NCBI RefSeq assembly: GCF_006265175.1
Contig: NZ_VDCQ01000036.1
Coordinates: 1 to 64,000 of the forward strand
DNA from: Paenibacillus hemerocallicola
GTDB taxonomy: Bacteria; Bacillota; Bacilli; Paenibacillales; NBRC-103111
Length of the DNA: 64,000 nucleotides
Reading direction: 5' to 3'
How positions within the stretch are numbered: position 1 is the stretch's first letter; the number at the start of each line of letters is the position of its first letter. Under the pieces are notes generated by a model that worked only from the letters and a program-made list of their open reading frames with translations, was not told the origin of the DNA and did no database searches. Position numbers and translations under genes: made by a program. Shown piece by piece: positions 42,241 to 52,047 of the stretch.

Positions 42241-43221
42241 CTAAGTATGCAGCGAAACAAACGAATCGATCAAATCCGGGTCGAACGACGTACCCCGATG
42301 ATCCCGAAGGAAGGAAAGCGCCTTTTCCGACGGCCATATTTCCTTGTACGGCCTTCTTGAAGTCAGGGCGTCATATACGTCCACGATGCTGACGACCCGG
42401 GCCTCCAGCGGAATGTCCGTCCCTTGAAGCTTGGAAGGATACCCCGTGCCGTCCCATTTCTCGTGATGGTGCAATATAATGTTTCTGGCTACGGACAACT
42501 GATCCTTGAAGAAACTGTCCTGCAGCTCGCTGTTGATTTTCTCCAAAATGTCTACGCCGATCAAAGGGTGCATTTCCACGATCAGCCGCTCGTAGCTGGT
42601 CAGGGGTCCGGGTTTGTACAGAATGCCTTCCGGAACGCCCGATTTGCCGATGTCGTGCATGATGCTGGAATGGATGACGCTCTGGATATAATCGTCCGAG
42701 AGCTTCGATTTCATCCGTTCGTTGTGTCGGTTCAGCAAGCTTTCGGAGTATTGCTGCACCCTCGTCAAATGATCCTCGATCGCCGGATCGCGGATTTCGC
42801 AGGAGATGGCCAATACTTTCAGCAGCACGCCTTGAATGTTGTTCCTCCGGTCTTCCGCGATGTAGATGCCTTCCTCCAGATGCTCCAGCTCCCGGAAAAT
42901 GCCGACATAATAACAGCTCCCGTCGAATGTATAAGGGGTGATCGAGATGGAGGAATGCCACAGCTCGCCGTTGCTTTTTTTGTTGATGAAAATGCCGGAC
43001 CAGCTCTCGCCTTTATCCAGCGCCTCGTGCATGCTTTTGTAGGTCGCTTTATTCGTATATTTGCTCTTGACGACACTCGCCTTGGCGCCGAGTATCGTAT
43101 CGCGTCTATAGCCGGTAATATGTTCGTAGGCTGAATTTACATCCACGATGTAATGGCTGGAATCCGTGATGATAACGGCATCCGACAAGGTGAGGAATAA
43201 ACGCAGCGATTCGTTCATCAT
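42241..43221 (-). CDS. PAS domain HD-GYP phosphodiesterase
   Basis: 326 aa. A PAS sensor (about 8-115; LSDAVIITDSSHYIVDVNSA, ITGYRRDTILG) is followed by an HD-GYP domain with HDIGKSGVPEGILYKPG, the metal-binding histidines HHEK and the GYP signature in WDGTGYPSK. HD-GYP proteins hydrolyse c-di-GMP; the PAS may bind a small ligand or mediate dimerisation. Start between ATG 43221 and 43218, directly after GGGGGAAG. With the GGDEF-EAL protein at 14096 this is the second c-di-GMP gene of the window. Confidence 0.88.
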   Translation of the reverse strand: MMNESLRLFLTLSDAVIITDSSHYIVDVNSAYEHITGYRRDTILGAKASVVKSKYTNKATYKSMHEALDKGESWSGIFINKKSNGELWHSSISITPYTFDGSCYYVGIFRELEHLEEGIYIAEDRRNNIQGVLLKVLAISCEIRDPAIEDHLTRVQQYSESLLNRHNERMKSKLSDDYIQSVIHSSIMHDIGKSGVPEGILYKPGPLTSYERLIVEMHPLIGVDILEKINSELQDSFFKDQLSVARNIILHHHEKWDGTGYPSKLQGTDIPLEARVVSIVDVYDALTSRRPYKEIWPSEKALSFLRDHRGTSFDPDLIDSFVSLHT

Positions 43222-43435
43222 TTCTTCCCCCGTAATCAATATGCAGGCAAAACTATCCATAGTTTATCATATTTCAGGTCCGGCATCATACCGAAATCCG
43301 ATTCGGGCCTATCATAAGAAGCAGAAAGCTAACCCTGCCGGACGGAAGCTCCGGAATGACGTCTTATCCGCATGATCGATGGAATGGCAAGCACACGTTC
43401 CGAATAGACAATGCAAGTATCGGGCAATAATTGCG

Positions 43436-43468
43436 GCAAACGCCTCCGGCAAGCTCGGAGGCGTTTGC
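43436..43468. terminator. Hairpin without clear T-run
   Basis: GCAAACGCCTCCG (43436-43448) pairs perfectly with CGGAGGCGTTTGC (43456-43468). It lies just downstream of the germination operon. The 302-bp gap 43222-43523 holds nothing else. Confidence 0.55.
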
Positions 43469-43523
43469 ATCTGCATCTGTACGCCCGGCATGGGCGTCAT
43501 TGCGATCGATTTCCAAGCGGCGG

Positions 43524-44675
43524 TCACTCGACTCTTCCTTTATATTTGCCGGTATGCATCAATCGGACGGTGACGTCGATCCGGTCCAACGAATGCTCGT
43601 CCAGAATGAACTCGCCGTCTTGGTGGTGCTCGTGCCAGACAGCCGGATATTTCCGGTACAACGTTTCGCCGAGCTGGAGGACGTCGACTTTGAGCTTCAG
43701 TCCTTTTTCGTACGTTGTCCGGATCTGGTGAGCGATTGCTTTGGCCGCCTCTTCCTCGATTTCTTTTTTGGTAATGTCCCGCGCCATTTCATCCAAATAC
43801 GATTCGATCATCAGCCTTATACGGAAATATGCCTTTCCGTTCCGGATGAACGGTTCAATGCGGGGCTTCGGCTTGATCAGTATGATCACCGCGTCCGGAT
43901 CGTCATTGTCGGGAATATTGATCGGAGAGCGCTCCAGCTTTTTCTGGACCCAGCGGTATCCTTCCAGATCTTCTTCCGACAGCCAGCCGATCATTTGCTG
44001 CTTGTGGAAATAGTAAGCGCCGTCGATTCTGAACATGGGCATCGCCTTCCGGTCCTCGCTCCAGGACTCCTTGTCGAGAGTGAGTGAGGGAAGCATCGCC
44101 GTTTGGGCCGGTTCATTGAATTGCGCGACGATTTTATAGCCGTACATCGGCAAAATGTAAGAACGCTGGGAATAAATTTGCGAAGGCGTATCCAGCAGCG
44201 TATCGAGCGGAGACAAATTCAACACCGATTTCTGGGTGAAAATGTCGCGCAGCGATTCCTTCGTGCCATACATCAGCACATTATACCGGATTTCCCTGTA
44301 CCGGTTCACCATATCGTACGCCTCTCTGACCCGCTGACCGTTCTTCAAAAATGTTTCGGTACAGACGATCGATTTGACATGACCCCAGAAAATGCGCAAT
44401 TGGGATGTGGAATAAATGTCGTTCATCGATTCGGTAACCGTCACTCCTTCGCCTTTCCCGATCCATACCGGAATGTTTTTGCCGACTTGGGCCGATTCGC
44501 TTTTGGCGACGTTGGAGAAGTTGAGCACTTGGACATAAGTCACATATTTGCCGTCCACATAATCGAAACCGAGGGCGGTGACATAGGCCATATTTTGAAT
44601 ATCCTTGGAATTCCAGCAGCCGCAGAGCAGCGCCGTCACGACCGATACGAGAACAAGGACGGCCGCCTTTCTCAT
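43524..44675 (-). CDS. Spore germination lipoprotein, Ger(x)C family
   Basis: 383-aa C subunit of a spore nutrient germinant receptor. Lipobox LLCGC (Cys20), then the conserved WNSKDIQNMAYVTALGFDY opening of Ger(x)C proteins. The three-domain body ends with GLKLKVDVLQLGETLYRKYP, typical of the C-terminal GerAC domain. It sits on the outer face of the spore inner membrane. The start ATG overlaps the stop of the A subunit by 4 bp, indicating coupled translation. Confidence 0.93.
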   Translation of the reverse strand: MRKAAVLVLVSVVTALLCGCWNSKDIQNMAYVTALGFDYVDGKYVTYVQVLNFSNVAKSESAQVGKNIPVWIGKGEGVTVTESMNDIYSTSQLRIFWGHVKSIVCTETFLKNGQRVREAYDMVNRYREIRYNVLMYGTKESLRDIFTQKSVLNLSPLDTLLDTPSQIYSQRSYILPMYGYKIVAQFNEPAQTAMLPSLTLDKESWSEDRKAMPMFRIDGAYYFHKQQMIGWLSEEDLEGYRWVQKKLERSPINIPDNDDPDAVIILIKPKPRIEPFIRNGKAYFRIRLMIESYLDEMARDITKKEIEEEAAKAIAHQIRTTYEKGLKLKVDVLQLGETLYRKYPAVWHEHHQDGEFILDEHSLDRIDVTVRLMHTGKYKGRVE

Positions 44676-46156
44676 GGGTCGTCCTTGCCTTTGTGGTCCG
44701 GATCGATCGGATGCAGCGCCTGCGGCCGGTTTTTCATTTTGCTCCAGGGCAGCCTCATGAATCCTTTGAACAGGTCCTTGAAGATGAATGGCGACAATGG
44801 CGCCAAGTAAGGGACGCCGAACGATTTCAGCCTGGACATGTAGAACAGGAGCAGAATCAAGCTGAGGAGCAGTCCGTACATGCCGATGATCGACGAGGCG
44901 ATAAAAATGCCGAGCCGGATCACGCTCACCGATGTGCTCAACGTTTGGTTGACCAGCGTGACGCCCATCACCGCGGTAATGGCCCCGACGACGACTACGG
45001 ATGGGGAAACGAGCCCCGCCCGGATAGCGGCATCGCCTATGACCAGTCCCCCGATAACGGTCAGCGTTTGGCCGATCGAGCTCGGGAGCCGGACTCCGGC
45101 CTCCCGGAATATTTCCATGAGCAGCAGCAGCAGGAACATTTCCATCTGGGCCGACAAGGGGAGGCCGATCCGGGCCACCGAGATCGTCGCCATGAGCCGG
45201 AACGGAATTTGATCCTGATGGAAGGCGGACAGCGCGACCCAGAAGCCGGGCAAGAGAAGCGACATCCAGAAGCTGAATATACGGATCAGCCGTGCAAACG
45301 AGACGTATTGAAAATTGAAATGGATGTCCTCCGGCGACTTCAAAATTAGCGCGAACGTGGCGGGTGCAATGAGCACCAGCGGATTTCCGTCGACGATCAG
45401 GACGAATCTGCCGGCAAGCAGGCCGCTGACCGCATAATCGGGACGGCCGGTAAAGTCGATGAGCGGAAACAAAGAATAGTTGACGTCGGATAGCGCTTCC
45501 TCCAGCTGGCCGATGCTGTAAATGCCGTCCACATCGATTTTGCCCAGTCTGGCGCGAATTTCCTTTAACGTGTCCGGAGACAAAATGTCCCGGATATACA
45601 GCAAGCCGATCTTCGTTCTCGTTCTTCTGCCGAGAATGGACGTTTCGCAGCATAACGTATTGCTGCGGATCCGTTTGCGGATCAGGGCGACGTTAACCGT
45701 CAAATCTTCCACGAATCCGTCCTTCGGTCCCTTGATCGAGATCTCGGTGGTCGATTCTTCGGGAGTCCGTTCCGGCCTCCTGCTAATATTGAGCTTGTAC
45801 AGGGCATTCGTTTCCAGGAAGGCAATGACTAGATCTCCTTGAAATACCGCATCCATTATTTGCTCTTCCGACGTGTCTTCTTCAAGAGCGTCGAGCGGCA
45901 GCGCGCCGTAGACGCGACAATGCCGAAGGTGCTCAAAGCCGTTTGCCTCATAGGCGCGGTTCAGCTCGGGGAGTACGACTTTCCCGATCAGCGAGCTGTC
46001 GCACAATCCCTCGGAATAAATCATGAGCAGCACCGAGGAAGGGTCATGCTCCGCGAAACGGTAATGCTGCATGTGCACATCGGAGCATCGCTCGAACAAA
46101 AGGCGCAGCCTCTGTTCCGTCCAAGCCTGCGCACACTCAAGCTTGCGTTCCTTCAT
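44672..46156 (-). CDS. Spore germination protein, GerA family (A subunit)
   Basis: 494 aa. A soluble N-terminal half with SISIKGP-like TEISIKGPKDGFVEDLTVN is followed by DVNYSLFPLIDFTGRPDYAV, then membrane helices from about 240 to 440, the standard GerAA arrangement. It forms the ion-channel-like core of the germinant receptor. It overlaps the upstream permease subunit by 20 bp and the C subunit by 4 bp. Confidence 0.94.
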   Translation of the reverse strand: MKERKLECAQAWTEQRLRLLFERCSDVHMQHYRFAEHDPSSVLLMIYSEGLCDSSLIGKVVLPELNRAYEANGFEHLRHCRVYGALPLDALEEDTSEEQIMDAVFQGDLVIAFLETNALYKLNISRRPERTPEESTTEISIKGPKDGFVEDLTVNVALIRKRIRSNTLCCETSILGRRTRTKIGLLYIRDILSPDTLKEIRARLGKIDVDGIYSIGQLEEALSDVNYSLFPLIDFTGRPDYAVSGLLAGRFVLIVDGNPLVLIAPATFALILKSPEDIHFNFQYVSFARLIRIFSFWMSLLLPGFWVALSAFHQDQIPFRLMATISVARIGLPLSAQMEMFLLLLLMEIFREAGVRLPSSIGQTLTVIGGLVIGDAAIRAGLVSPSVVVVGAITAVMGVTLVNQTLSTSVSVIRLGIFIASSIIGMYGLLLSLILLLFYMSRLKSFGVPYLAPLSPFIFKDLFKGFMRLPWSKMKNRPQALHPIDPDHKGKDDP

Positions 46157-47264
46157 GTCGTTCCTTTCCCTCCCCGGGCGGTTTGGCGAACCATGCGATG
46201 ACGGCCCATGCCAATGTAATGAATAACGTCACGAACAAGGAAACGGGGAAATAAAGCTGGTACATCCATAAATAAAACGTATTTTGATCGCTGATCAGTA
46301 TAGACAGAACGACAAAGCTGAGCGAAATCGCCACGACGGTCCATTTCCGCGACCTCGGCTTCCGGAGAGGAAGCAGGTCGACGAGCAAATATTGGGAGAG
46401 ACTGATCCTGACGGTCGCCCCGGCCAGCCATTGATAGACCGACAGGAAATCGACATGCTCGATATAGTTGCCCAGTTTGACTAGACGCCACTGCTCGTAT
46501 GGAGATACCATCTGCTTGGCCGCTTCCTTGGGACCGAATTCGGTAATCGCCCCGATAAGCGGGCCAAGCGTAATATAGACGAGTACGACGCCCAACAGCG
46601 TCATTTGCCACACCCGGACTTTCGATTTCAGACGGTGCTGCAGCAGCAGCAGAAGGGCGATTTCCACGAAGGCTCCCCCGGCGTAAACCATCCCCCTGAA
46701 CGCGGGATACCAGCCGTTCTCCAGGAAAGGTCTCATGAGGGCAAAATCCTTCTCCGAAGTATTGGCTATCGCCACGAAATAGCCGAGAATGACTACGGTC
46801 GGGAGCAGAATACCCGCCCCGATCGCGATCGTGCGAAGCCCATGCTTGGCCAAATAATGGCAGACGAGAACCAAGGCGACAATCAGTACGTATTGGGGGG
46901 TGGCCGGCAAATAGTTCGTCACGGTCCAGATCGTCGTATGGATAACCGTCATGCTCCCGATCATATACAGCTGTAGGCAGATCGGCACGAGAAGCAGCCA
47001 CGCCACGACCGGGTTCGTTTGCTTGGCGAGCCAGTCCTGCAGCTTTTGCCGGCCCGATTTTTTCATAATATAAACAAGGAGGCCGCACCAAGGAATGTAC
47101 AACGCCGATGTCAGCAGGACCGATATCCAGGCATCCCTTCCGGATGAATCGAGCAGCAAAGGGTTCGCGATGACATGACTCGTGAGACCGTTGAACAGCA
47201 TCATGACCATAAACGCTTGGGTGAAGCTGATCTTACCGATAGAATTCCCATTCGATTGTCCCAT
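46137..47264 (-). CDS. Spore germination permease, GerB family (B subunit)
   Basis: 375 aa, ten predicted helices of the APC-like endospore germination permease family (ISFTQAFMVMMLFNGLTSHV at the start). In other receptors this subunit binds the nutrient. Here it is the first gene, so the order is B-A-C instead of the common A-B-C. ATG start; the upstream GGGAAAA is a weak ribosome site. A forespore sigma-G promoter is expected but was not identified with confidence. Confidence 0.92.
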   Translation of the reverse strand: MGQSNGNSIGKISFTQAFMVMMLFNGLTSHVIANPLLLDSSGRDAWISVLLTSALYIPWCGLLVYIMKKSGRQKLQDWLAKQTNPVVAWLLLVPICLQLYMIGSMTVIHTTIWTVTNYLPATPQYVLIVALVLVCHYLAKHGLRTIAIGAGILLPTVVILGYFVAIANTSEKDFALMRPFLENGWYPAFRGMVYAGGAFVEIALLLLLQHRLKSKVRVWQMTLLGVVLVYITLGPLIGAITEFGPKEAAKQMVSPYEQWRLVKLGNYIEHVDFLSVYQWLAGATVRISLSQYLLVDLLPLRKPRSRKWTVVAISLSFVVLSILISDQNTFYLWMYQLYFPVSLFVTLFITLAWAVIAWFAKPPGEGKERHEGTQA

Positions 47265-47535
47265 ATCGTTTTCCCATCTGCGGCAATGAAGTTATGGCGG
47301 CGCGACAAGCGTCATTTTGTACCATTTCCTTTATTCGGCAAGGCTATGCATGGAAATTGAAGCAAGCTTTGCCGTTTGCGAACGGGCGTTTCCCGCATGA
47401 CCGGCCTGAGCGATTCGACAGCCGCCATATTGCGGACTATAGCAAAAAAACATAAATTTTTTCAATAAAGTTACGTAGAGTCGGGTAAAGTTTATCTGCT
47501 ATAGTGTAAATGTAAAGCGGTTGTAAGCAAGTGGA

Positions 47536-47564
47536 AGGAGGCAATATCAATGCCGAATGTGTAG
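47536..47564 (+). other. Minimal ORF with strong ribosome site in leader region
   Basis: AAGGAGG is followed 8 nt later by ATG CCG AAT GTG TAG, a four-codon frame, about 140 bp upstream of the solute-binding protein gene. A second 13-codon frame follows (MRQGGRPVAFGEA). They may be chance or a translated leader. The rest of the 425-bp gap 47265-47689 shows no gene. Confidence 0.25.
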
Positions 47565-47689
47565 CTATGCGCCAAGGAGGCAGGCCTGTTGCCTTCGGAG
47601 AAGCATGATGCCCGCAGACGAATACATTCGAAGGGGAAAGCGCTTTATTGCAAGCTGAACGACTATGTACCTTCCAGGAGGAGAGTCAG

Positions 47690-49018
47690 ATGAGAAGGAG
47701 TAAAACGATAACCGCTTTAACCTTGCTTGCCGCGATTGCGGTGGTGACGGGATGCGGGGGAAACAAACCGGGAGCCGGCGGCGAAAATGGCCAATCCGCA
47801 GATGCTTCCAAAAAACCGGTCGTCAATACGAGTCCGGCGACGCTGAAGCTGTATTTGTCCAACAGCTCGCTGAGCGATCAGGATGTAATAACGCTTATCG
47901 AGGAACCGGTGAAAAAACTATATCCTCATATCAGCGTTGAAACGGTCAGAAACGGGAAAGGAACGACGATCGAAGAACTGCTCGCTACGGGCCAAACGCC
48001 GGATATTTTCTATACGAACATCGCGGATATCGGCAAATACAAGAGGTACGGCCTATTGGGCGACATTACCCCGTTGCTGAAAACGAATGGGGTGGACTTG
48101 AGCCGCTTCGATCCGCAAATGCTTGCCGGCGCTTCGTCGGAGCAGGGAGAAGTGTACGGATTGCCTTTTTTTGCTCACTTCAACGCCAATTACTACAACA
48201 AAGCGATTTTCGACAAGTTCGGCACTCCTTATCCGCAGGACGGCATGACATGGGAGGATGTCATCGAGCTGGCCAAGAAAGTGTCTCGCGTGGACAGCGG
48301 AGTGACGTACAGGGGGCTTGATCCCGATACGATCGCCCGTCTGGCGATGCCATTGGCGATTACGCTCGTCGATCCCAAGACGAACAAGGCGACGGTCAAT
48401 TCGGACGGATGGCGGACCGTATTTACGTTGGCCAAAGAAATTTGGAGCATCCCGAATAACAAGCCGGATAAGCTGAACAGCTTTCAAGCCCGGAACTGGT
48501 TTATGCAAGATCAAAATATAGCGATGCTGCCCTACAACAATTTATTGAATATCGGACTGGAAGAGGCGACGAAAAACGGATTGAACTGGGACTTGGTTCA
48601 ATATCCGAGCTATAAGGGGAAGCCGAACCTGTATGCGTTCGTCGATGCGCAAATATTCTCCATTTCCCAAACGAGCAAATACAAGGAACAGGCGGCGCAA
48701 TTGCTGAGCGTCGTGACCTCGAACGAGGTTCAACTGAAGAGCGCCCGAACGACGGCCCGATTCTCCTCGCTGAAAGATCCCGCGATGAAGGAAGCGCTGG
48801 GAGCGGATATGCCGTTTTTGAAGGGGAAAAACCTGAAGTCCATTTTCAAAAGCACCGCGCCGGCCGCTCCCGCATTCTCGCCTTATGATTCTTCGGATGT
48901 ACGAAATATCTCGTTCAAAAGCTTCGAAGAATATATGAAGGGCAAGGATCTGAACACCGCTTTAAGAGAGGCGGAAGAAAAAATCAATCAATGGATCGAA
49001 ACCAACAAGATGAAATAA
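47690..49018 (+). CDS. Orphan solute-binding lipoprotein (family 1)
   Basis: 442 aa with lipobox VVTGC (Cys22). Signature stretches YNKAIFDKFGTPYPQDGMTW and TYRGLDPD closely parallel those of the protein at 62478 (YNKDIFDKFGVEYPKDGMTW, QYRGLDPG), so they are paralogs. No permease genes adjoin; 64 bp downstream lies the secreted GH30 enzyme. It probably binds oligosaccharides released by that enzyme and hands them to permeases encoded elsewhere. ATG after AGGAGGAG. Confidence 0.92.
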   Translation: MRRSKTITALTLLAAIAVVTGCGGNKPGAGGENGQSADASKKPVVNTSPATLKLYLSNSSLSDQDVITLIEEPVKKLYPHISVETVRNGKGTTIEELLATGQTPDIFYTNIADIGKYKRYGLLGDITPLLKTNGVDLSRFDPQMLAGASSEQGEVYGLPFFAHFNANYYNKAIFDKFGTPYPQDGMTWEDVIELAKKVSRVDSGVTYRGLDPDTIARLAMPLAITLVDPKTNKATVNSDGWRTVFTLAKEIWSIPNNKPDKLNSFQARNWFMQDQNIAMLPYNNLLNIGLEEATKNGLNWDLVQYPSYKGKPNLYAFVDAQIFSISQTSKYKEQAAQLLSVVTSNEVQLKSARTTARFSSLKDPAMKEALGADMPFLKGKNLKSIFKSTAPAAPAFSPYDSSDVRNISFKSFEEYMKGKDLNTALREAEEKINQWIETNKMK

Positions 49019-49081
49019 ACCAAGCTGAATCTACCGCATTTGAAAGCGCTCTCTCAAGGTCCGGGAAAGGGGTTTCCGCGA

Positions 49082-51922
49082 ATGAATCAGGCATGGAAGA
49101 GGCAATATGCACACTATTTGCGTATAAGCTTGGTATTCGGCCTGCTGCTGCAGACGTTCGGTTTCGTCTCTGCAGCGGAGGCAGAGGAGGGCGGTTCGGG
49201 ATCGTCCGCGCCGGCCGTCAGCATTACCTTCGACGTGTATTCGGATATTTCCGAGGCGAACCTGGCCCTCGGCGGCGGATCGTCCGTTCTCAGTCTGGAT
49301 TCCGCCGTTTACCGCGGCGATACCGGGAAAAGCGTCAAAATCAGCGGACGGACGCAACTGTATAACCGGGTAAAAATACCGCACGCTTTCGACGGTCTCG
49401 ATATGCAGGCGGGCAAGCATTACAATATCTCCATGTGGGCCAAGGTCGGCGCGGGCAGCAGCGTGACAAACGGATATTTCTACCTGTCCGTCGTGACTTA
49501 TCCGGGTACCCGCGGCCCTTCAGACCCGCCTTATTATTCCGATTCGGCCAATTATAAATTTCTGGTCGGCCAGGACGGGTGGACGAAGATTACGCTCCCG
49601 TATATGACGACCGGCAGCACGGTGTACGGGATTGCCGTAGAGCAGATCGCTTCCGGCAGCTGGACCGGAACGGTGCCGGTGCTCAATATCGACGATGTGG
49701 AGATCGTTGAAGTGCCGCCGCCGACGTCGAAGCTCATTACGTTCGATAATGCCGCAAGCTGGCAACAGGCGAATATTGGAGTCGGCGGCGGACAGCCGAC
49801 GTGGAATTTGTCTCTGGACAATACGGTCGTGCACGGCGTATATGGCGGCAAAAGCCTTCATGTTGGCGGACGGACCCAGCTCTTCCACCGGATCAAAATC
49901 AATGATGCGTTCACGGGGCTCGATGTCACCCCGGGAACCCAGTACGACGTGTCACTATATGCGAGAGTAGGCGCGGCCAGTCCCGTAAAAGCCGGATACT
50001 TCTTTATTTCCGTCATCGATATCGACGGCACCTTGTCCGGCAGCATATCCTACTATAACGACAGGGCGAACTATCGGACCTTGGTCACCGATCAGGATTG
50101 GATCAAAATTACGCTGCCCTATACGGTCGGGGTCGATCCCCTGTACGGAATTGCCGTCGAGCAGATGTCGCTTCCCGGATACGCCGGAGTTGTCGGCGAT
50201 GTGTACTTCGACGATGTAGAGCTCGTGAAAACCGGGTTTACGACGGAAATCCCGCCGTCGAGAATCCCGCCCAAAGAGATGCAGATTGTCGTAGACGACA
50301 AGCCGGTCGTCTTCCTGAACGCCAAGCCCGAAGTCAAGAACGATATCCCGTTCCTGCAATTGCCCAAAACGTTCTCCGCTTTGAGAGCGGATGTGACCTG
50401 GGATGCGCTGACGCAAACGGCGACCGCCGTGAAAAATGGAAGAACGAGCGCGATTGCCGCCGGCGAGTCGTCTGCCCAAGTAAACGGCGCGACAGTCGCT
50501 CTGGACGCTCCGCCTTACTTGAAGGACGGGGTGCTGATGGTGCCGGCATCATTCGTCGCGGATGCGCTGGAAGCAACGGTTTCGTGGGATGCGGAACAAA
50601 AAGTGGTGACGATCGAATCCAAGAAGGTCAATGTCATCGAGGTGGATACAAGCGAGGTTCAGCAAGAAATATGGGGATTCGGGGCAACGGCCAACGGTCC
50701 GGTTCACGATTTGATGAATATCGATACGCCGACCCGACAGATGCTCCTCGATTTATTGTTCGGTATGGAGGATGACCAAGCCGGTCTCTCGATCGTCAGA
50801 CTGGAAGTGAACCCGTTTAAGAAGGACGATCCCGATCCGGGCAATGCTCTGCAAGCGACGATATTGCCGGCGCCGGGAGTATGGGACTTCGATACGGATC
50901 AGCATCAGAGGTGGTTCGCCGATGAGGCCGTCAGCCGTTATCCGTCCATGCGCTTCGCCGCTTCGGTGTGGAGCCCGCCAGCCTGGATGAAGGACAACGG
51001 GTCCGAGATTCGCGGAGGACATCTGAAGCCGGAGCACTATGACGACTTTGCGGAGTACTTGTTGACATGGGCCAAAACATATAAGGAAGATTACGGGTAC
51101 GATTTACGCTGGCTAAGCATCCAAAATGAGCCCGAAGCGTTGATGGACTACGCCTCGGCGATTTATACGGGGCAAGAGCTGAGCAGCGTGGTGTCTGCCG
51201 TATACGACGCCTTCGAGACCGATGGAATCGATGTGGGGTTGGGCGCTCCCGAAGGCGGACATCTGGGCTCGACGTGGAAATTACTGAATCAGATGGACCC
51301 GGCGGCAGTGCAAAAGCTGGATTATATCGGTACCCACTTTTACACGTGGAATACGTACGACGCATATAATTACGATTTGCGCTCGTTCAACAAACCGCTG
51401 TTTATGATGGAATACAGCATGCAGCCACCGAACGATCCCCTGATGAACGGGGCTATCGAGGTCGCCGACCAAATCAATGCCGCGCTGGAGCAAGGATATA
51501 GCTCGTACCTGTACTGGCTGTTTGTAACGAAGCCTACGGCGGAGACCTCCTCCTCCCGGCGGGAAGCTTTGGTCAATTTGACGCTTGACGGCAACTATGT
51601 CGTGAACAAGCGGCTGTATGCGATGGGGCAGTTCAGCCGGTTCATCCGTCCGGGGGATTACAACTTGAAGGCGGAAAGCGGCAACAGCAACGTAACCGTA
51701 ACGGCGGCCAAAAATACGACAACCGGCAAAGCGGTGCTCGTGGCGGCCAACCGCTCCACGGAACCGGTAACGGTAACGATTAACGGGATGTCCGGACCGG
51801 CTGTCTCGGTATACCGGACGAGCGACACGGAAAATATTGCCTCGATCGGGAGCTACGCGACGGGCGGCGGCAGCTTTACCTACACGCTTGCGCCGAAAAG
51901 CGTGACTACTTTCGTCGAGTAG
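49082..51922 (+). CDS. Secreted multidomain GH30 family glycoside hydrolase
   Basis: 946 aa. A signal peptide (about 1-33, ending VSAAEA) is followed by two homologous CBM-like beta-sandwiches of about 145 aa (GDTGKSVKISGRTQLYNRVK; YGGKSLHVGGRTQLFHRIK), then a copper-amine-oxidase N-like domain (about 400-515; VDDKPVVFLNAKPEVKNDIP, LKDGVLMVPASFVADAL). The GH30 barrel with its beta side domain runs to the end. Catalytic acid Glu683 is in IQNEPEAL and nucleophile Glu777 in FMMEYSM. GH30 includes glucuronoxylanases, beta-glucosidases and beta-1,6-glucanases; the domain set suggests wall-polysaccharide binding. ATG 49082 follows AAAGGGG. Confidence 0.88.
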   Translation: MNQAWKRQYAHYLRISLVFGLLLQTFGFVSAAEAEEGGSGSSAPAVSITFDVYSDISEANLALGGGSSVLSLDSAVYRGDTGKSVKISGRTQLYNRVKIPHAFDGLDMQAGKHYNISMWAKVGAGSSVTNGYFYLSVVTYPGTRGPSDPPYYSDSANYKFLVGQDGWTKITLPYMTTGSTVYGIAVEQIASGSWTGTVPVLNIDDVEIVEVPPPTSKLITFDNAASWQQANIGVGGGQPTWNLSLDNTVVHGVYGGKSLHVGGRTQLFHRIKINDAFTGLDVTPGTQYDVSLYARVGAASPVKAGYFFISVIDIDGTLSGSISYYNDRANYRTLVTDQDWIKITLPYTVGVDPLYGIAVEQMSLPGYAGVVGDVYFDDVELVKTGFTTEIPPSRIPPKEMQIVVDDKPVVFLNAKPEVKNDIPFLQLPKTFSALRADVTWDALTQTATAVKNGRTSAIAAGESSAQVNGATVALDAPPYLKDGVLMVPASFVADALEATVSWDAEQKVVTIESKKVNVIEVDTSEVQQEIWGFGATANGPVHDLMNIDTPTRQMLLDLLFGMEDDQAGLSIVRLEVNPFKKDDPDPGNALQATILPAPGVWDFDTDQHQRWFADEAVSRYPSMRFAASVWSPPAWMKDNGSEIRGGHLKPEHYDDFAEYLLTWAKTYKEDYGYDLRWLSIQNEPEALMDYASAIYTGQELSSVVSAVYDAFETDGIDVGLGAPEGGHLGSTWKLLNQMDPAAVQKLDYIGTHFYTWNTYDAYNYDLRSFNKPLFMMEYSMQPPNDPLMNGAIEVADQINAALEQGYSSYLYWLFVTKPTAETSSSRREALVNLTLDGNYVVNKRLYAMGQFSRFIRPGDYNLKAESGNSNVTVTAAKNTTTGKAVLVAANRSTEPVTVTINGMSGPAVSVYRTSDTENIASIGSYATGGGSFTYTLAPKSVTTFVE

Positions 51923-51939
51923 GTACTGCCGGACGGAAA

Positions 51940-51980
51940 CGAGAAAGTGACTGCCGATCATACGGCAGTCTTTTTCTCGT
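51940..51980. terminator. Bidirectional terminator between GH30 and AraC genes
   Basis: GACTGCCG pairs with CGGCAGTC, flanked by GAGAAA and TTTCTC pairs, giving T-runs in both directions. Confidence 0.85.
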
Positions 51981-52047
51981 ATTTGAACCCCACGTTTGGA
52001 ATGGGGTTCCGTGCCGATCGGAGGGGCAGGACGCGATTCCTCCGCGG

